Below, piece by piece: positions 1 to 6,978 of a DNA stretch of 22,421 nt (positions are counted from its first letter, which is position 1; each line of letters opens with the position of its first letter). Position numbers and translations under genes: made by a program. The notes below the pieces were generated by a model. It did not search any database. It was not told the origin of the DNA and saw only the letters and a list, made by a program, of their open reading frames with translations. The DNA is taken from assembly GCA_900542295.1 (NCBI GenBank), contig UQNJ01000019.1, forward strand, positions 1-22,421, given 5' to 3'. The DNA comes from an uncultured Eubacteriales bacterium. GTDB lineage: Bacteria > Bacillota > Clostridia > Peptostreptococcales > Anaerovoracaceae.

Positions 1-42
1 AAAATCTCTGGAAATCCTTATAATTCAAGGCTTTCCAGAGAT
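1..42 (-). terminator. Intrinsic terminator after guaA
   Basis: A perfect 11-bp inverted repeat (ATCTCTGGAAA at 4-14 with TTTCCAGAGAT at 32-42) has a further CCTT/AAGG pairing inside it (16-19 with 27-30). On the minus strand it is followed by at least four T residues at the window edge, so the rest of the tract is cut off. It lies just past the guaA stop codon and is the likely end of the guaA transcript. Confidence 0.75.
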
Positions 43-49
43 GTAGCAA

Positions 50-1030
50 CTATTCAAACTCGATCGTTCCTACCGGCTTTGGTGTCAGGTCGAACAGAAC
101 TCTGTTAACTCCCTCTACCTCATGTGTAATGCGGTCGGTTATATGCTGAAGCAGTGTGAACGGAACATCCTCAACTGTTGCAGTCATTGCATCCACTGTG
201 TTTACAGCTCTCAAGATTACAGGATATGCAAAAGTACGCTTTCCTTCCTTTACTCCTACGGATTTAAAGTCAGGCACTGCTGTAAAGTACTGCCATACCT
301 TACCCTCAAGGCCGTTTTTGGCGAACTCTTCTCTGAGAATAGCATCAGACTCTCTTACGATTTCCAATCTGTCTCTCGTAATTGCTCCGAGGCAGCGCAC
401 ACCAAGTCCCGGACCCGGGAACGGCTGACGATAAACCATGCTGTCAGGAAGTCCGAGGGCTTTTCCTACTACACGAACCTCATCCTTAAACAAAAGCTTC
501 ACCGGTTCAACCAGTTCAAACTGCAAGTCTTCCGGCAGTCCTCCAACATTATGATGTGCTTTAACGCCATCACTCTCCAAAATATCAGGATATATCGTGC
601 CCTGAGCAAGAAACTCTATACCGTCTTGTTTTCTTGCTTCCTCTTCAAACACCTTTATAAATTCAGCGCCTATGATTTTTCTCTTCTTTTCAGGATCATC
701 AACACCCGACAACTTATCAAGGAATCTGTCAACAGCGTCAACATAAACAAGATTTGCGTTCATCTGATTGCGGAAAACCTCCACAACCTGCTCAGGCTCT
801 CCTTTACGAAGCAGCCCATGGTTCACATGAACACATACTAACTGTTTTCCGACAGCTTTAATAAGAAGTGCAGCGACTACAGAAGAATCCACTCCTCCCG
901 AAAGAGCCAGCAAAACTTTCTTATCTCCGACCTGCTCCTTTATCTTAGCAACCTGCTCTGAAATAAATAATTCAGCAAGCTTAGGTGTTGTTATTCGTTC
1001 CATATTATCAGGTCTCTTGTTACTATCCAT
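50..1030 (-). CDS. guaA: GMP synthase, ATP-pyrophosphatase subunit without glutaminase domain
   Basis: Converts XMP to GMP using ATP and ammonia, the last step of de novo GMP synthesis in the cytoplasm. The 326-residue protein has the PP-loop SGGVDSS at residues 44-50, the conserved RQPFPGPGLGVR segment near residue 200, and the C-terminal dimerisation domain ending KPVGTIEFE. Bacterial GuaA is normally about 510-525 residues with an N-terminal class I glutamine amidotransferase domain; that whole domain is absent. There is no room for it upstream, because only 100 bp separate this gene from guaB. A strong ribosome binding site (AGGAGGAGATTTT before ATG) supports this start, so this is not a fragment made by a wrong start choice. 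The glutaminase may be encoded elsewhere, as in archaea, or free ammonia may be used. Likely co-transcribed with guaB. Confidence 0.93.
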   Translation of the reverse strand: MDSNKRPDNMERITTPKLAELFISEQVAKIKEQVGDKKVLLALSGGVDSSVVAALLIKAVGKQLVCVHVNHGLLRKGEPEQVVEVFRNQMNANLVYVDAVDRFLDKLSGVDDPEKKRKIIGAEFIKVFEEEARKQDGIEFLAQGTIYPDILESDGVKAHHNVGGLPEDLQFELVEPVKLLFKDEVRVVGKALGLPDSMVYRQPFPGPGLGVRCLGAITRDRLEIVRESDAILREEFAKNGLEGKVWQYFTAVPDFKSVGVKEGKRTFAYPVILRAVNTVDAMTATVEDVPFTLLQHITDRITHEVEGVNRVLFDLTPKPVGTIEFE

Positions 1031-1130
1031 AAAATCTCCTCCTACTTAAATAATCTCTTAAACAGCTTCTTTAAATAATTTATATAAAGAATTATCACAA
1101 CTGATTATAATTAATAATCATGTTCAATAC

Positions 1131-2639
1131 TTATTTTATCGCATTGTTTGAAGCATCTTTTAATATTACATCATGTGCTCCGCCTTCTACTATAGATGTT
1201 GCTGAAACTAAAGTCAGCTTGGCCTTTTCTTGAAGCTCCTTTATGCTGAGCGCTCCGCAGTTGCACATGGTGGACTTAACCTTTGTAAGCGAAAGATTAA
1301 CATTATCATGAAGCGATCCTGCATAAGGCACATAGGAGTCTACACCTTCTTCAAATTTCATGCGTGGGTCACCGCCAAGATCATAACGCTGCCAGTTGCG
1401 GGCACGGCTTGAACCCTCTCCCCAGTATTCCTTAACATAATTTCCGTTAACATTAAGCTTGTTTGTAGGTGACTCGTCGAAGCGGGCGAAATATCTTCCC
1501 AACATTATAAAGTCAGCACCCATGGCAAGCGCCAGAGTAAGATGGTGGTCATAAACTATGCCGCCGTCTGAGCATATAGGAACATAAATTCCCGTCTCCT
1601 TAAAATACTCATCTCTTGCAGCCGCAACCTCTATTACCGCAGTCGCCTGTCCACGGCCGATTCCCTTTTGTTCTCTCGTAATACAAATAGACCCTCCGCC
1701 TATTCCAATTTTAACAAAATCTGCGCCGGCATCTGCGAGATATCTGAAGCCTTCTCCGTCTACAACATTGCCTGCTCCTATTTTTATATCCTCACCGTAT
1801 CTTTCTCTTATCCAAGCTATTGTGTCCCCCTGCCACTGGCTGTAGCCCTCGGAACTATCTATACACAATACATCTACCCCGGCTTCTATGAGAGCCGGAA
1901 CTCTCTTTTCAAAATCCCTTGTATTTATTCCTGCTCCTACGATATATCTTTTTTGCGAATCGAGCAGCTCGTTCGGGTTGGATTTATGGGAATCGTAGTC
2001 CTTGCGGAAAACAAAATGAGTAAGTCTTTGATTCTCATCTATTATAGGCAGTGCATTAAGCTTATGCTCCCACAGTATATCGTTGGCTTCACTTAATGTA
2101 ATCCCTGATTTTCCATATATGAGTTTTTCAAAGGGTGTCATAAATTCTTCTATTTTAGTATCCGGAGACATGCGGCTTACTCTGTAATCACGGCTTGTCA
2201 CAAGACCCAGTATCTTGCCTTCTGCAGTTCCGTCATCTGTAATGGCAATAGTGCTGTGTCCCTTCAATGCCTTAAGTTCCAGCACATCCTTAAGTGTCTG
2301 ATCGGGTCTTAAGTTGGAATCACTTGTAACAAAGCCTGCTTTATGAGCTTTTACTCTGCGAATCATAGCCGCCTGACTTTCTATCGGCTGTGAGCCAAAA
2401 ATAAAAGAAATTCCACCTTCTTTTGCGAGAGCTACGGCCATCTTGTCGTCAGAAACCGCCTGCATTACCGCAGAAACCAATGGAATGTTCATTGTAATTT
2501 TAGGTTCTTCACCTTTCTTAAATTTAGTTATCGGCGTTTTTAATGACACATTTTCCACACGGCACTCCTTGCTTGAGTATCCGGGTACCAAAAGATATTC
2601 ATTAAATGTTCTTGACGGTTCTTTAAAATAGTATGCCAT
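1131..2639 (-). CDS. guaB: IMP dehydrogenase, Tritrichomonas-like type
   Basis: Oxidises IMP to XMP with NAD+, the rate-limiting step towards guanine nucleotides. The 502-residue protein has a TIM barrel interrupted by two CBS domains (about residues 100-220). The catalytic loop GGGSICITREQ carries Cys319, the NAD-site Asp is D261, and the mobile flap carries the Arg418-Tyr419 pair in RNWQRYDLGG. From memory, these residue numbers and much of the surrounding sequence coincide with the IMPDH of the protozoan Tritrichomonas foetus rather than with the usual Bacillus type. Lys310 and Glu431, the pair tied to mycophenolic acid resistance in that enzyme, are also present. The start has an AGGAGG ribosome binding site. 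Its own promoter and a leader hairpin lie upstream; guaA follows on the same strand. Confidence 0.96.
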   Translation of the reverse strand: MAYYFKEPSRTFNEYLLVPGYSSKECRVENVSLKTPITKFKKGEEPKITMNIPLVSAVMQAVSDDKMAVALAKEGGISFIFGSQPIESQAAMIRRVKAHKAGFVTSDSNLRPDQTLKDVLELKALKGHSTIAITDDGTAEGKILGLVTSRDYRVSRMSPDTKIEEFMTPFEKLIYGKSGITLSEANDILWEHKLNALPIIDENQRLTHFVFRKDYDSHKSNPNELLDSQKRYIVGAGINTRDFEKRVPALIEAGVDVLCIDSSEGYSQWQGDTIAWIRERYGEDIKIGAGNVVDGEGFRYLADAGADFVKIGIGGGSICITREQKGIGRGQATAVIEVAAARDEYFKETGIYVPICSDGGIVYDHHLTLALAMGADFIMLGRYFARFDESPTNKLNVNGNYVKEYWGEGSSRARNWQRYDLGGDPRMKFEEGVDSYVPYAGSLHDNVNLSLTKVKSTMCNCGALSIKELQEKAKLTLVSATSIVEGGAHDVILKDASNNAIK

Positions 2640-2687
2640 ATTCTGCCTCCTGTTTATTTAATAGTGCTTAGTTTATTTATAGAAACA

Positions 2688-2711
2688 GACGGCCGAGAAG
2701 TCCCTGCCGTC
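2688..2711 (-). other. Stem-loop near the 5' end of the guaB leader
   Basis: GACGGC at 2688-2693 pairs with GCCGTC at 2706-2711 across a 12-nt loop. On the minus strand it starts about 10 nt after the predicted transcription start, so it may protect the 5' end of the guaB mRNA or have a regulatory role. On the plus strand it is followed by a T-rich run and could look like a terminator, but no plus-strand gene precedes it. I do not recognise it as a known riboswitch. Confidence 0.4.
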
Positions 2712-2727
2712 CTTTTGTTTTTTGTTT

Positions 2728-2756
2728 ATTTTATACTATTTTTTATGTTTTGACAA
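2728..2756 (-). promoter_or_regulatory. Sigma-A promoter of guaB
   Basis: On the minus strand, a -35 box TTGTCA (2751-2756) and a -10 box TAAAAT (2728-2733) are 17 bp apart. It lies between the groEL terminator and guaB, giving a leader of about 80 nt. Confidence 0.6.
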
Positions 2757-2778
2757 GAGGATATGCTATTTTGAAAGC

Positions 2779-2816
2779 AAAAAAATATCGCCGGAAAAAG
2801 ATTTTCGGCGATATTT
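2779..2816 (-). terminator. Intrinsic terminator of groESL
   Basis: A perfect 11-bp stem (AAATATCGCCG at 2783-2793 with CGGCGATATTT at 2806-2816) can be extended into the loop by A/T pairs. On the minus strand it is followed by a run of T residues (2779-2785). It stands 30 bp past the groEL stop. Confidence 0.9.
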
Positions 2817-2845
2817 AAATCACAAATTCCAGAAGATGATAAGGA

Positions 2846-4480
2846 TTACATCATTCCGCCCATTCCGCCCATCTGGCCGCCCATCTGAGGCATTGCAGGA
2901 GCGTCTTCTTTTATATCAACAACACCTGCTTCGGTAGTAAGAAGCATTGCGGAAGCAGAAGCTGCATTCTGGAGCGCAGATCTTGTAACCTTAGCCGGAT
3001 CTACGATACCTGCATCTATCATATCAACGTATTCTTCTGTAGCAGCATTGAAGCCTATGCCCTTTTGGCTCTTCTTAACTTCTGCCACAACTACACTTCC
3101 TTCAAGTCCTGCGTTTTCGGCAATCTGGCGAACAGGTTCTTCAAGCGCTCTTATAATTATAGCTGCACCTGTTTTCACATCTCCTGTTAAATCTGTTATA
3201 TATTCTGAAACAGCCGGAATTGCGTTTACCAATGCGACACCGCCGCCTGCCACAATACCTTCTTCTACGGCTGCCTTTGTTGCATTTAGAGCATCCTCGA
3301 TTCTCAGCTTGCGTTCTTTAAGCTCGGTTTCTGTAGCCGCACCTACCTTGATGACAGCAACTCCGCCTGCTAATTTTGCAAGTCTTTCCTGAAGCTTTTC
3401 TTTATCGAACTCAGAAGTAGTTTCCTCAATCTGGGATTTAATGCTGTTTACTCTTGCCTTTACTTCTTCTTTATCTCCGTTTCCGCTCACGATAACGGTG
3501 TTATCTTTGTCAACCTTTACAGTTGCAGCACTTCCAAGCATATCTACTGTAACTTCCTTAAGCTCGTAGCCGAGGTCGCTTGCAATTACGGTACCACCTG
3601 TCAAAACTGCTATATCTTCCAGCATAGCTTTTCTTCTTTCACCATAACCCGGTGCCTTAACTGCCACAACATCTATAACGCCTCTCAACTTGTTAACAAC
3701 CAAATTTGCAAGAGCATCTCCCTCGACATCTTCTGCGATTATGAGAAGCTTACGACCCTGCTGCATTATCTGTTCCAAAATAGGAACAAGTTCCTGAATG
3801 TTGGTTATCTTTTTATCTGTAATAAGAATCAGCGGGTTCTCGATGTTTGCTTCCATCTTTTCCGTGTCTGAAACCATATATGCGGACAAATATCCCCTGT
3901 CAAACTGCATACCTTCAACCACTTCGAGAGTAGTGCCAAGGCTCTTGGACTCTTCTACGGTGATTACGCCGTCTTTTCCTACTTTTTCCATAGCTTCTGC
4001 TATCAGCTCTCCGATTTTTTCATCTGCTGCTGAAACGGCTGCAACCTGAGAAATTGATTCTTTTGTTTCAACAGGTTTTGCAATCTTTCCTATTTCTTCT
4101 ACAGCTACATCTACAGCGCCCTGAATTCCCTTTTTCAGTTCCATCGGATTTGCACCTGCAGCCACATTCTTGAAACCTTCTTTAATAATTATCTGTGTAA
4201 GCAAAGTTGCGGTTGTTGTTCCGTCTCCTGCTACATCATTGGTCTTGGAAGCCACTTCTTTAACTATTTGTGCTCCCATGTTTTCAACTGCATCTTCTAT
4301 CTCTATTTCTTTTGCGATTGTAACACCGTCATTTGTAATAAGCGGAGAACCGAAGCTCTTATTTATAAGTACATTACGGCCTTTAGGTCCAAGTGTTATT
4401 TTTACAGTGTTTGCAAGCTGATCAACTCCTGCCTGAAGCTTGCGTCTTGCGTCCTCGCCATAAAAAATTTCTTTTGCCAT
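2846..4480 (-). CDS. groEL: 60-kDa chaperonin GroEL
   Basis: ATP-driven folding chaperone that forms a double heptameric ring in the cytoplasm and works with GroES. Its 544 residues match the usual length. Seen in the sequence are the N-terminal MAKEI start, the LGPKGRNV nucleotide-binding motif, AGDGTTTAT with the ATP-hydrolysing Asp (about residue 86), the conserved GGGVAL segment, and a C-terminal Gly-Met tail (GGQMGGMGGMM) typical of the family. It follows groES by 19 bp with a GGAAGGGG-type ribosome binding site and ends at a strong terminator. Expression is expected to be heat-inducible through the CIRCE element in front of groES. Confidence 0.98.
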   Translation of the reverse strand: MAKEIFYGEDARRKLQAGVDQLANTVKITLGPKGRNVLINKSFGSPLITNDGVTIAKEIEIEDAVENMGAQIVKEVASKTNDVAGDGTTTATLLTQIIIKEGFKNVAAGANPMELKKGIQGAVDVAVEEIGKIAKPVETKESISQVAAVSAADEKIGELIAEAMEKVGKDGVITVEESKSLGTTLEVVEGMQFDRGYLSAYMVSDTEKMEANIENPLILITDKKITNIQELVPILEQIMQQGRKLLIIAEDVEGDALANLVVNKLRGVIDVVAVKAPGYGERRKAMLEDIAVLTGGTVIASDLGYELKEVTVDMLGSAATVKVDKDNTVIVSGNGDKEEVKARVNSIKSQIEETTSEFDKEKLQERLAKLAGGVAVIKVGAATETELKERKLRIEDALNATKAAVEEGIVAGGGVALVNAIPAVSEYITDLTGDVKTGAAIIIRALEEPVRQIAENAGLEGSVVVAEVKKSQKGIGFNAATEEYVDMIDAGIVDPAKVTRSALQNAASASAMLLTTEAGVVDIKEDAPAMPQMGGQMGGMGGMM

Positions 4481-4499
4481 TTTAAATTACCCCTTCCTG

Positions 4500-4775
4500 T
4501 TATTCTATAACTGCCAGAATCTCACTCTGGTGCATGATTGTATATTCTTCTCCGTGGTATTTTATTTCAGTACCGCCGTATTTGGAGAATACGACTTTAT
4601 CACCTGTCTTAAGCTCCATAGCTTCATCTTTTGTTCCCGGTCCAACGGCTACTACTTCTGCAACCTGAGGTTGTTCCTTTGCTGAGCTGGTTAAAATCAA
4701 ACCGCCCTGAGTTTTTTCTTCTGCTTCTACTTTTTTGATGACAACTCTGTCACCTAAAGGTCTGATTCCTATCAT
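4500..4775 (-). CDS. groES: 10-kDa co-chaperonin GroES
   Basis: Heptameric lid of the GroEL chamber. Ninety-one residues starting MIGIRPLGDRVVIK, with the mobile-loop region KTQGGLILTSSAK (about residues 22-34) and the family ending SEILAVIE. An open reading frame continues 26 codons further upstream, but that part would run into the CIRCE operator region. The ATG at 4775 has a clear GGAGG ribosome binding site 8 nt away, so I chose that start. First gene of a two-gene operon with groEL. Confidence 0.97.
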   Translation of the reverse strand: MIGIRPLGDRVVIKKVEAEEKTQGGLILTSSAKEQPQVAEVVAVGPGTKDEAMELKTGDKVVFSKYGGTEIKYHGEEYTIMHQSEILAVIE

Positions 4776-4842
4776 TATATTTACCTCCGTAAAAATATTG
4801 TTCTGTGAATCCGATGCACAATGCCTCGATTTGTCTTCCTGA

Positions 4843-4869
4843 TTGGCACTCATCGCTATTGAGTGCTAA
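4843..4869 (-). promoter_or_regulatory. CIRCE operator (HrcA binding site)
   Basis: Inverted repeat TTGGCACTC at 4843-4851, nine-base spacer, GAGTGCTAA at 4861-4869. The consensus is TTAGCACTC-N9-GAGTGCTAA, so there is one departure in one arm. It sits in the leader directly after the groES promoter, the standard position for heat-shock repression by HrcA. No hrcA gene is in the window. Confidence 0.95.
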
Positions 4870-4877
4870 CATATCTT

Positions 4878-4905
4878 ATTATACTACCTACTTTCCCCTT
4901 GTCAA
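4878..4905 (-). promoter_or_regulatory. Sigma-A promoter of groESL
   Basis: On the minus strand, consensus boxes TTGACA (4900-4905) and TATAAT (4878-4883) are 16 bp apart, immediately upstream of CIRCE. Both hexamers are perfect. Confidence 0.9.
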
Positions 4906-4937
4906 GAGGTTCTATACAAAATTTCACACAATCAACA

Positions 4938-5783
4938 TCAAAGGCTTCTTATATAATAGAACAGATATTGTTGTGCTATTCCTCCATATTGCCCGAAATG
5001 TTCCTCTGCGTAACTCTTCATTCCCTTTATATCTTTTTCTTCTATACCGTAAAGCCTGTTCATAACTCTCCTCATCCAAACATCTATCGGAAAGGCTTCT
5101 GTTTTTGAAAGGCCAAAAAGCGCTATACATGACGCCACCTTCGGTCCTATCCCGCAAAATTGCTGCATTTCTTCAGAAGGGTTACCGCACTTGAGCAATC
5201 TTTCTTTTACTTTATCAGGACCTCCCTGCTCTACCATCTGTTTTGCCATCTTAACAAGATATGGCGCTCTGTAACCCAATTTTACAGATGATAGTTCCTC
5301 TGCTGTGATGGATGCCATAATCTCCGGACTCGGCAGAGAAAAGTATTCCCTTCCATTATATTCTCCTATCTTTTCTCCAAAACCGGTACTTAAGTTTTCT
5401 ATACATCCCTTTATCCTTGGAATATTATTATTCTGAGATATTATGAATGATACAACCGTTTCCCAGAAATCCTGACGCAGAATTCGTATACCGTAACCGT
5501 ACTCCGAGGCTTTCTTTATAGTATTATCATCGGCGCACAACTCTTTCTTAATACGGCTGTAATCTGTATCCATGTCAAGATAATTCTTCCAGATACAGTT
5601 GAAGTCCTCCTCATCGCAGTTGTCTATGGTAAGTGTCCCGTCACAAAAACTCATCCGGACTATTCTGTTCATGGCAGGCCCTATATAACTGCCGTCTTGC
5701 TGCTTCTCCCATCTGAAACACTGTCCGCAGTCAAAAATGTGATCTAAATTAAAATCTTTTACTTTGTCAATAATATATTGCAT
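4938..5783 (-). CDS. ogg: 8-oxoguanine DNA glycosylase/AP lyase, OGG1 type
   Basis: Removes oxidised guanine from DNA and nicks the abasic site. The 281-residue protein has the N-terminal OGG domain with QCFRW (residues 21-25), the SQNNNIPRI segment (about 117-124), and the helix-hairpin-helix GPD core CGIGPKVASC (210-219). The catalytic Lys is K215 and the essential Asp is D234 in FPIDVW. Length and motifs fit the bacterial OGG1-like family rather than MutM. The start has only a modest ribosome binding site (TAGGT). It follows the P-loop/Asp23 gene by 8 bp and is probably co-transcribed with it. No terminator is evident before the groES promoter. The role fits an anaerobe exposed to occasional oxidative damage. 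Confidence 0.93.
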   Translation of the reverse strand: MQYIIDKVKDFNLDHIFDCGQCFRWEKQQDGSYIGPAMNRIVRMSFCDGTLTIDNCDEEDFNCIWKNYLDMDTDYSRIKKELCADDNTIKKASEYGYGIRILRQDFWETVVSFIISQNNNIPRIKGCIENLSTGFGEKIGEYNGREYFSLPSPEIMASITAEELSSVKLGYRAPYLVKMAKQMVEQGGPDKVKERLLKCGNPSEEMQQFCGIGPKVASCIALFGLSKTEAFPIDVWMRRVMNRLYGIEEKDIKGMKSYAEEHFGQYGGIAQQYLFYYIRSL

Positions 5784-5791
5784 GATTTTAC

Positions 5792-6604
5792 CTAATTTAT
5801 TCCTCTTACTTCTATTTCTATCTCGGCAACATTAAAAGCAGTCATTTTTTCTACTGTCTTTTGTATTGATTTCTGAAAATCCGCTGCTGAAGACCATACA
5901 GGATATCCCGACCTTATTTTTACAGCTACTTTAAGTCTGTATGTATCAGGTTTGGGCATCTGAATGACATTTATTACTCTTCCTATAGCAGGAGTCTTAT
6001 GAGCCAGACACATGATTATATCATCGATTACTCTTTCGGCAACAAAATATTCGCCCATATAGCTGTATGCCGGCCTTACCACAGTCCTTTCTGCAGCTGC
6101 TCCCTGGTCTTTTCCTCTGAAAAATCTAAGCGGATCCATAAAATACCCTGCAAAAGTTCTTTTTAGCTGTAATGACGGAGCCGGTATCACATGTTTACCA
6201 TACTCATTTCTCTGCTTATATGCTGTCTTTCTTTCAGCTTCAGTGGTAATATCCTCGATACGTATTCTACGGCTGCTGTCCCTCTCCAAACGAGGCAGAT
6301 CCAGCCTTTCGATTATTTTATCCACCATTTCTTCACTTGTACCAAGTATAAGGATGCTTTCCGGATTTTCTTTCCGTATTGCCGATACAACCTGATTTCT
6401 AAGCCTGTCATTTAAAAAGAGTGCTGTTTTGACAGCTCCTATCTTTGTTTCCTGCCTTTTGGCCGAATTCCCTGCAATAACGCTGTTTTTACAGATGAAC
6501 AGTCCGTCGTCTATAATTGCGGGAATACCAAGCTTTTTACATAGCTCCATGGCATGAAAGCTTTTGCCGGTTCCGCTTTTTCCTACCAATGTATATACTT
6601 TCAT
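5792..6604 (-). CDS. P-loop NTPase fused to an Asp23/Gls24-like C-terminal domain
   Basis: Function unknown. The 270-residue protein begins with a Walker A motif GKSGTGKS (residues 8-15) and a hydrophobic strand ESILILG (82-88) that could lead into a Walker B region. A middle segment with HVIPAPSLQLKRTF (138-151) follows. From about residue 178 the sequence resembles the Asp23/Gls24 envelope-stress family, with YMGEYFVAERVIDDI and an ending of the MTAFNVAEIEIEVRGI type, compared from memory with proteins such as YqhY. The reading frame can be extended to a GTG at 6628, but the ATG at 6604 has AAGGAG seven bases before it, so that start is chosen. No transmembrane segment is seen. It leads a two-gene unit with ogg and is divergent from the ferredoxin gene. 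Confidence 0.8.
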   Translation of the reverse strand: MKVYTLVGKSGTGKSFHAMELCKKLGIPAIIDDGLFICKNSVIAGNSAKRQETKIGAVKTALFLNDRLRNQVVSAIRKENPESILILGTSEEMVDKIIERLDLPRLERDSSRRIRIEDITTEAERKTAYKQRNEYGKHVIPAPSLQLKRTFAGYFMDPLRFFRGKDQGAAAERTVVRPAYSYMGEYFVAERVIDDIIMCLAHKTPAIGRVINVIQMPKPDTYRLKVAVKIRSGYPVWSSAADFQKSIQKTVEKMTAFNVAEIEIEVRGIN

Positions 6605-6628
6605 ATCAAAACTCCTTAAAGAATTCAC

Positions 6629-6657
6629 TTTACTATTATAATGCCTTCTGCTATAAT
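6629..6657 (+). promoter_or_regulatory. Possible promoter of the ferredoxin gene
   Basis: A perfect -10 box TATAAT (6652-6657) lies 17 bp after a weak -35 TTTACT (6629-6634). A second TATAAT on the minus strand (6635-6640) could serve the divergent P-loop gene, so the two promoters may overlap. Confidence 0.45.
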
Positions 6658-6699
6658 TGTACCATAAAAGATATATCTTTTCACAGGAGGAAAATAATA

Positions 6700-6870
6700 A
6701 TGGCTTACAAAATTACAGACGCTTGTATAGCTTGCGGAGCTTGTGCAGCAGAATGCCCTGTTGATGCTATAAGCGAAGGCGAAAACATCTATGTAATCGA
6801 CGCAGACGCTTGTATCGACTGTGGTTCATGTGCAGACACATGCCCTGTTGACGCACCGGTAGAAGGTTAA
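6700..6870 (+). CDS. 2[4Fe-4S] ferredoxin, clostridial type
   Basis: Small low-potential electron carrier for anaerobic metabolism (for example pyruvate:ferredoxin oxidoreductase, hydrogenase or Rnf). Fifty-six residues with two CxxCxxCxxxCP clusters: Cys9, 12, 15 and 19, and Cys38, 41, 44 and 48. An open frame extends upstream to 6517, but AGGAGG at 6685-6690 with 9 nt to the ATG at 6700 fixes the start, and the protein then begins MAYKITDAC as expected for the family. It stands alone on the plus strand and ends at a strong terminator. Confidence 0.97.
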   Translation: MAYKITDACIACGACAAECPVDAISEGENIYVIDADACIDCGSCADTCPVDAPVEG

Positions 6871-6887
6871 TACATAATTATACCGAC

Positions 6888-6916
6888 AAAAAAACGGCCA
6901 CAAGGCCGTTTTTTTC
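6888..6916 (+). terminator. Bidirectional terminator between ferredoxin gene and rex
   Basis: ACGGCC (6894-6899) and GGCCGT (6904-6909) form a tight stem with loop ACAA. It is flanked by seven A residues on the left and eight T residues on the right, so it can end transcription on both strands: the ferredoxin gene (plus) and rex (minus). Confidence 0.92.
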
Positions 6917-6951
6917 TTTTATTTTTCAAACATAAAAATTTCATCAATGCA

Positions 6952-6968
6952 GTTCTTGATACAAGAAC
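6952..6968. repeat. Short perfect inverted repeat downstream of rex
   Basis: GTTCTTG (6952-6958), ATA, CAAGAAC (6962-6968), 10 bp past the rex stop. It can form a 7-bp hairpin but has no T tract next to it on the minus strand, so it more likely stabilises the rex 3' end or assists the terminator further on. Confidence 0.5.
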
Positions 6969-6978
6969 CTAAGATTTA

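Noticed and set aside
122..841. Plus-strand open frame of 239 codons opposite guaA.
   Set aside because: It lies wholly inside guaA on the other strand, has no ribosome binding site, and its translation is low-complexity Cys/Ser/Leu-rich sequence typical of antisense reading.
1102..1120. AT-only hairpin TGATTAT/ATAATCA after guaB as a terminator, and the TATAAT inside it as a guaA promoter.
   Set aside because: The stem is weak and has no T tract; no -35 box is found at a usable distance. guaB-guaA read-through is the simpler reading.
4776..4853. Longer N-terminus for GroES.
   Set aside because: It would place the start inside the CIRCE operator, adds residues not found in GroES, and the ATG at 4775 has a clear ribosome binding site.
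6605..6628. GTG start eight codons upstream for the P-loop/Asp23 protein.
   Set aside because: The ATG at 6604 has AAGGAG at good spacing; this ribosome binding site lies inside the extension.
6517..6699. N-terminal extension of the ferredoxin.
   Set aside because: The AGGAGG site and the standard 56-residue length place the start at 6700; the extension overlaps the divergent gene.
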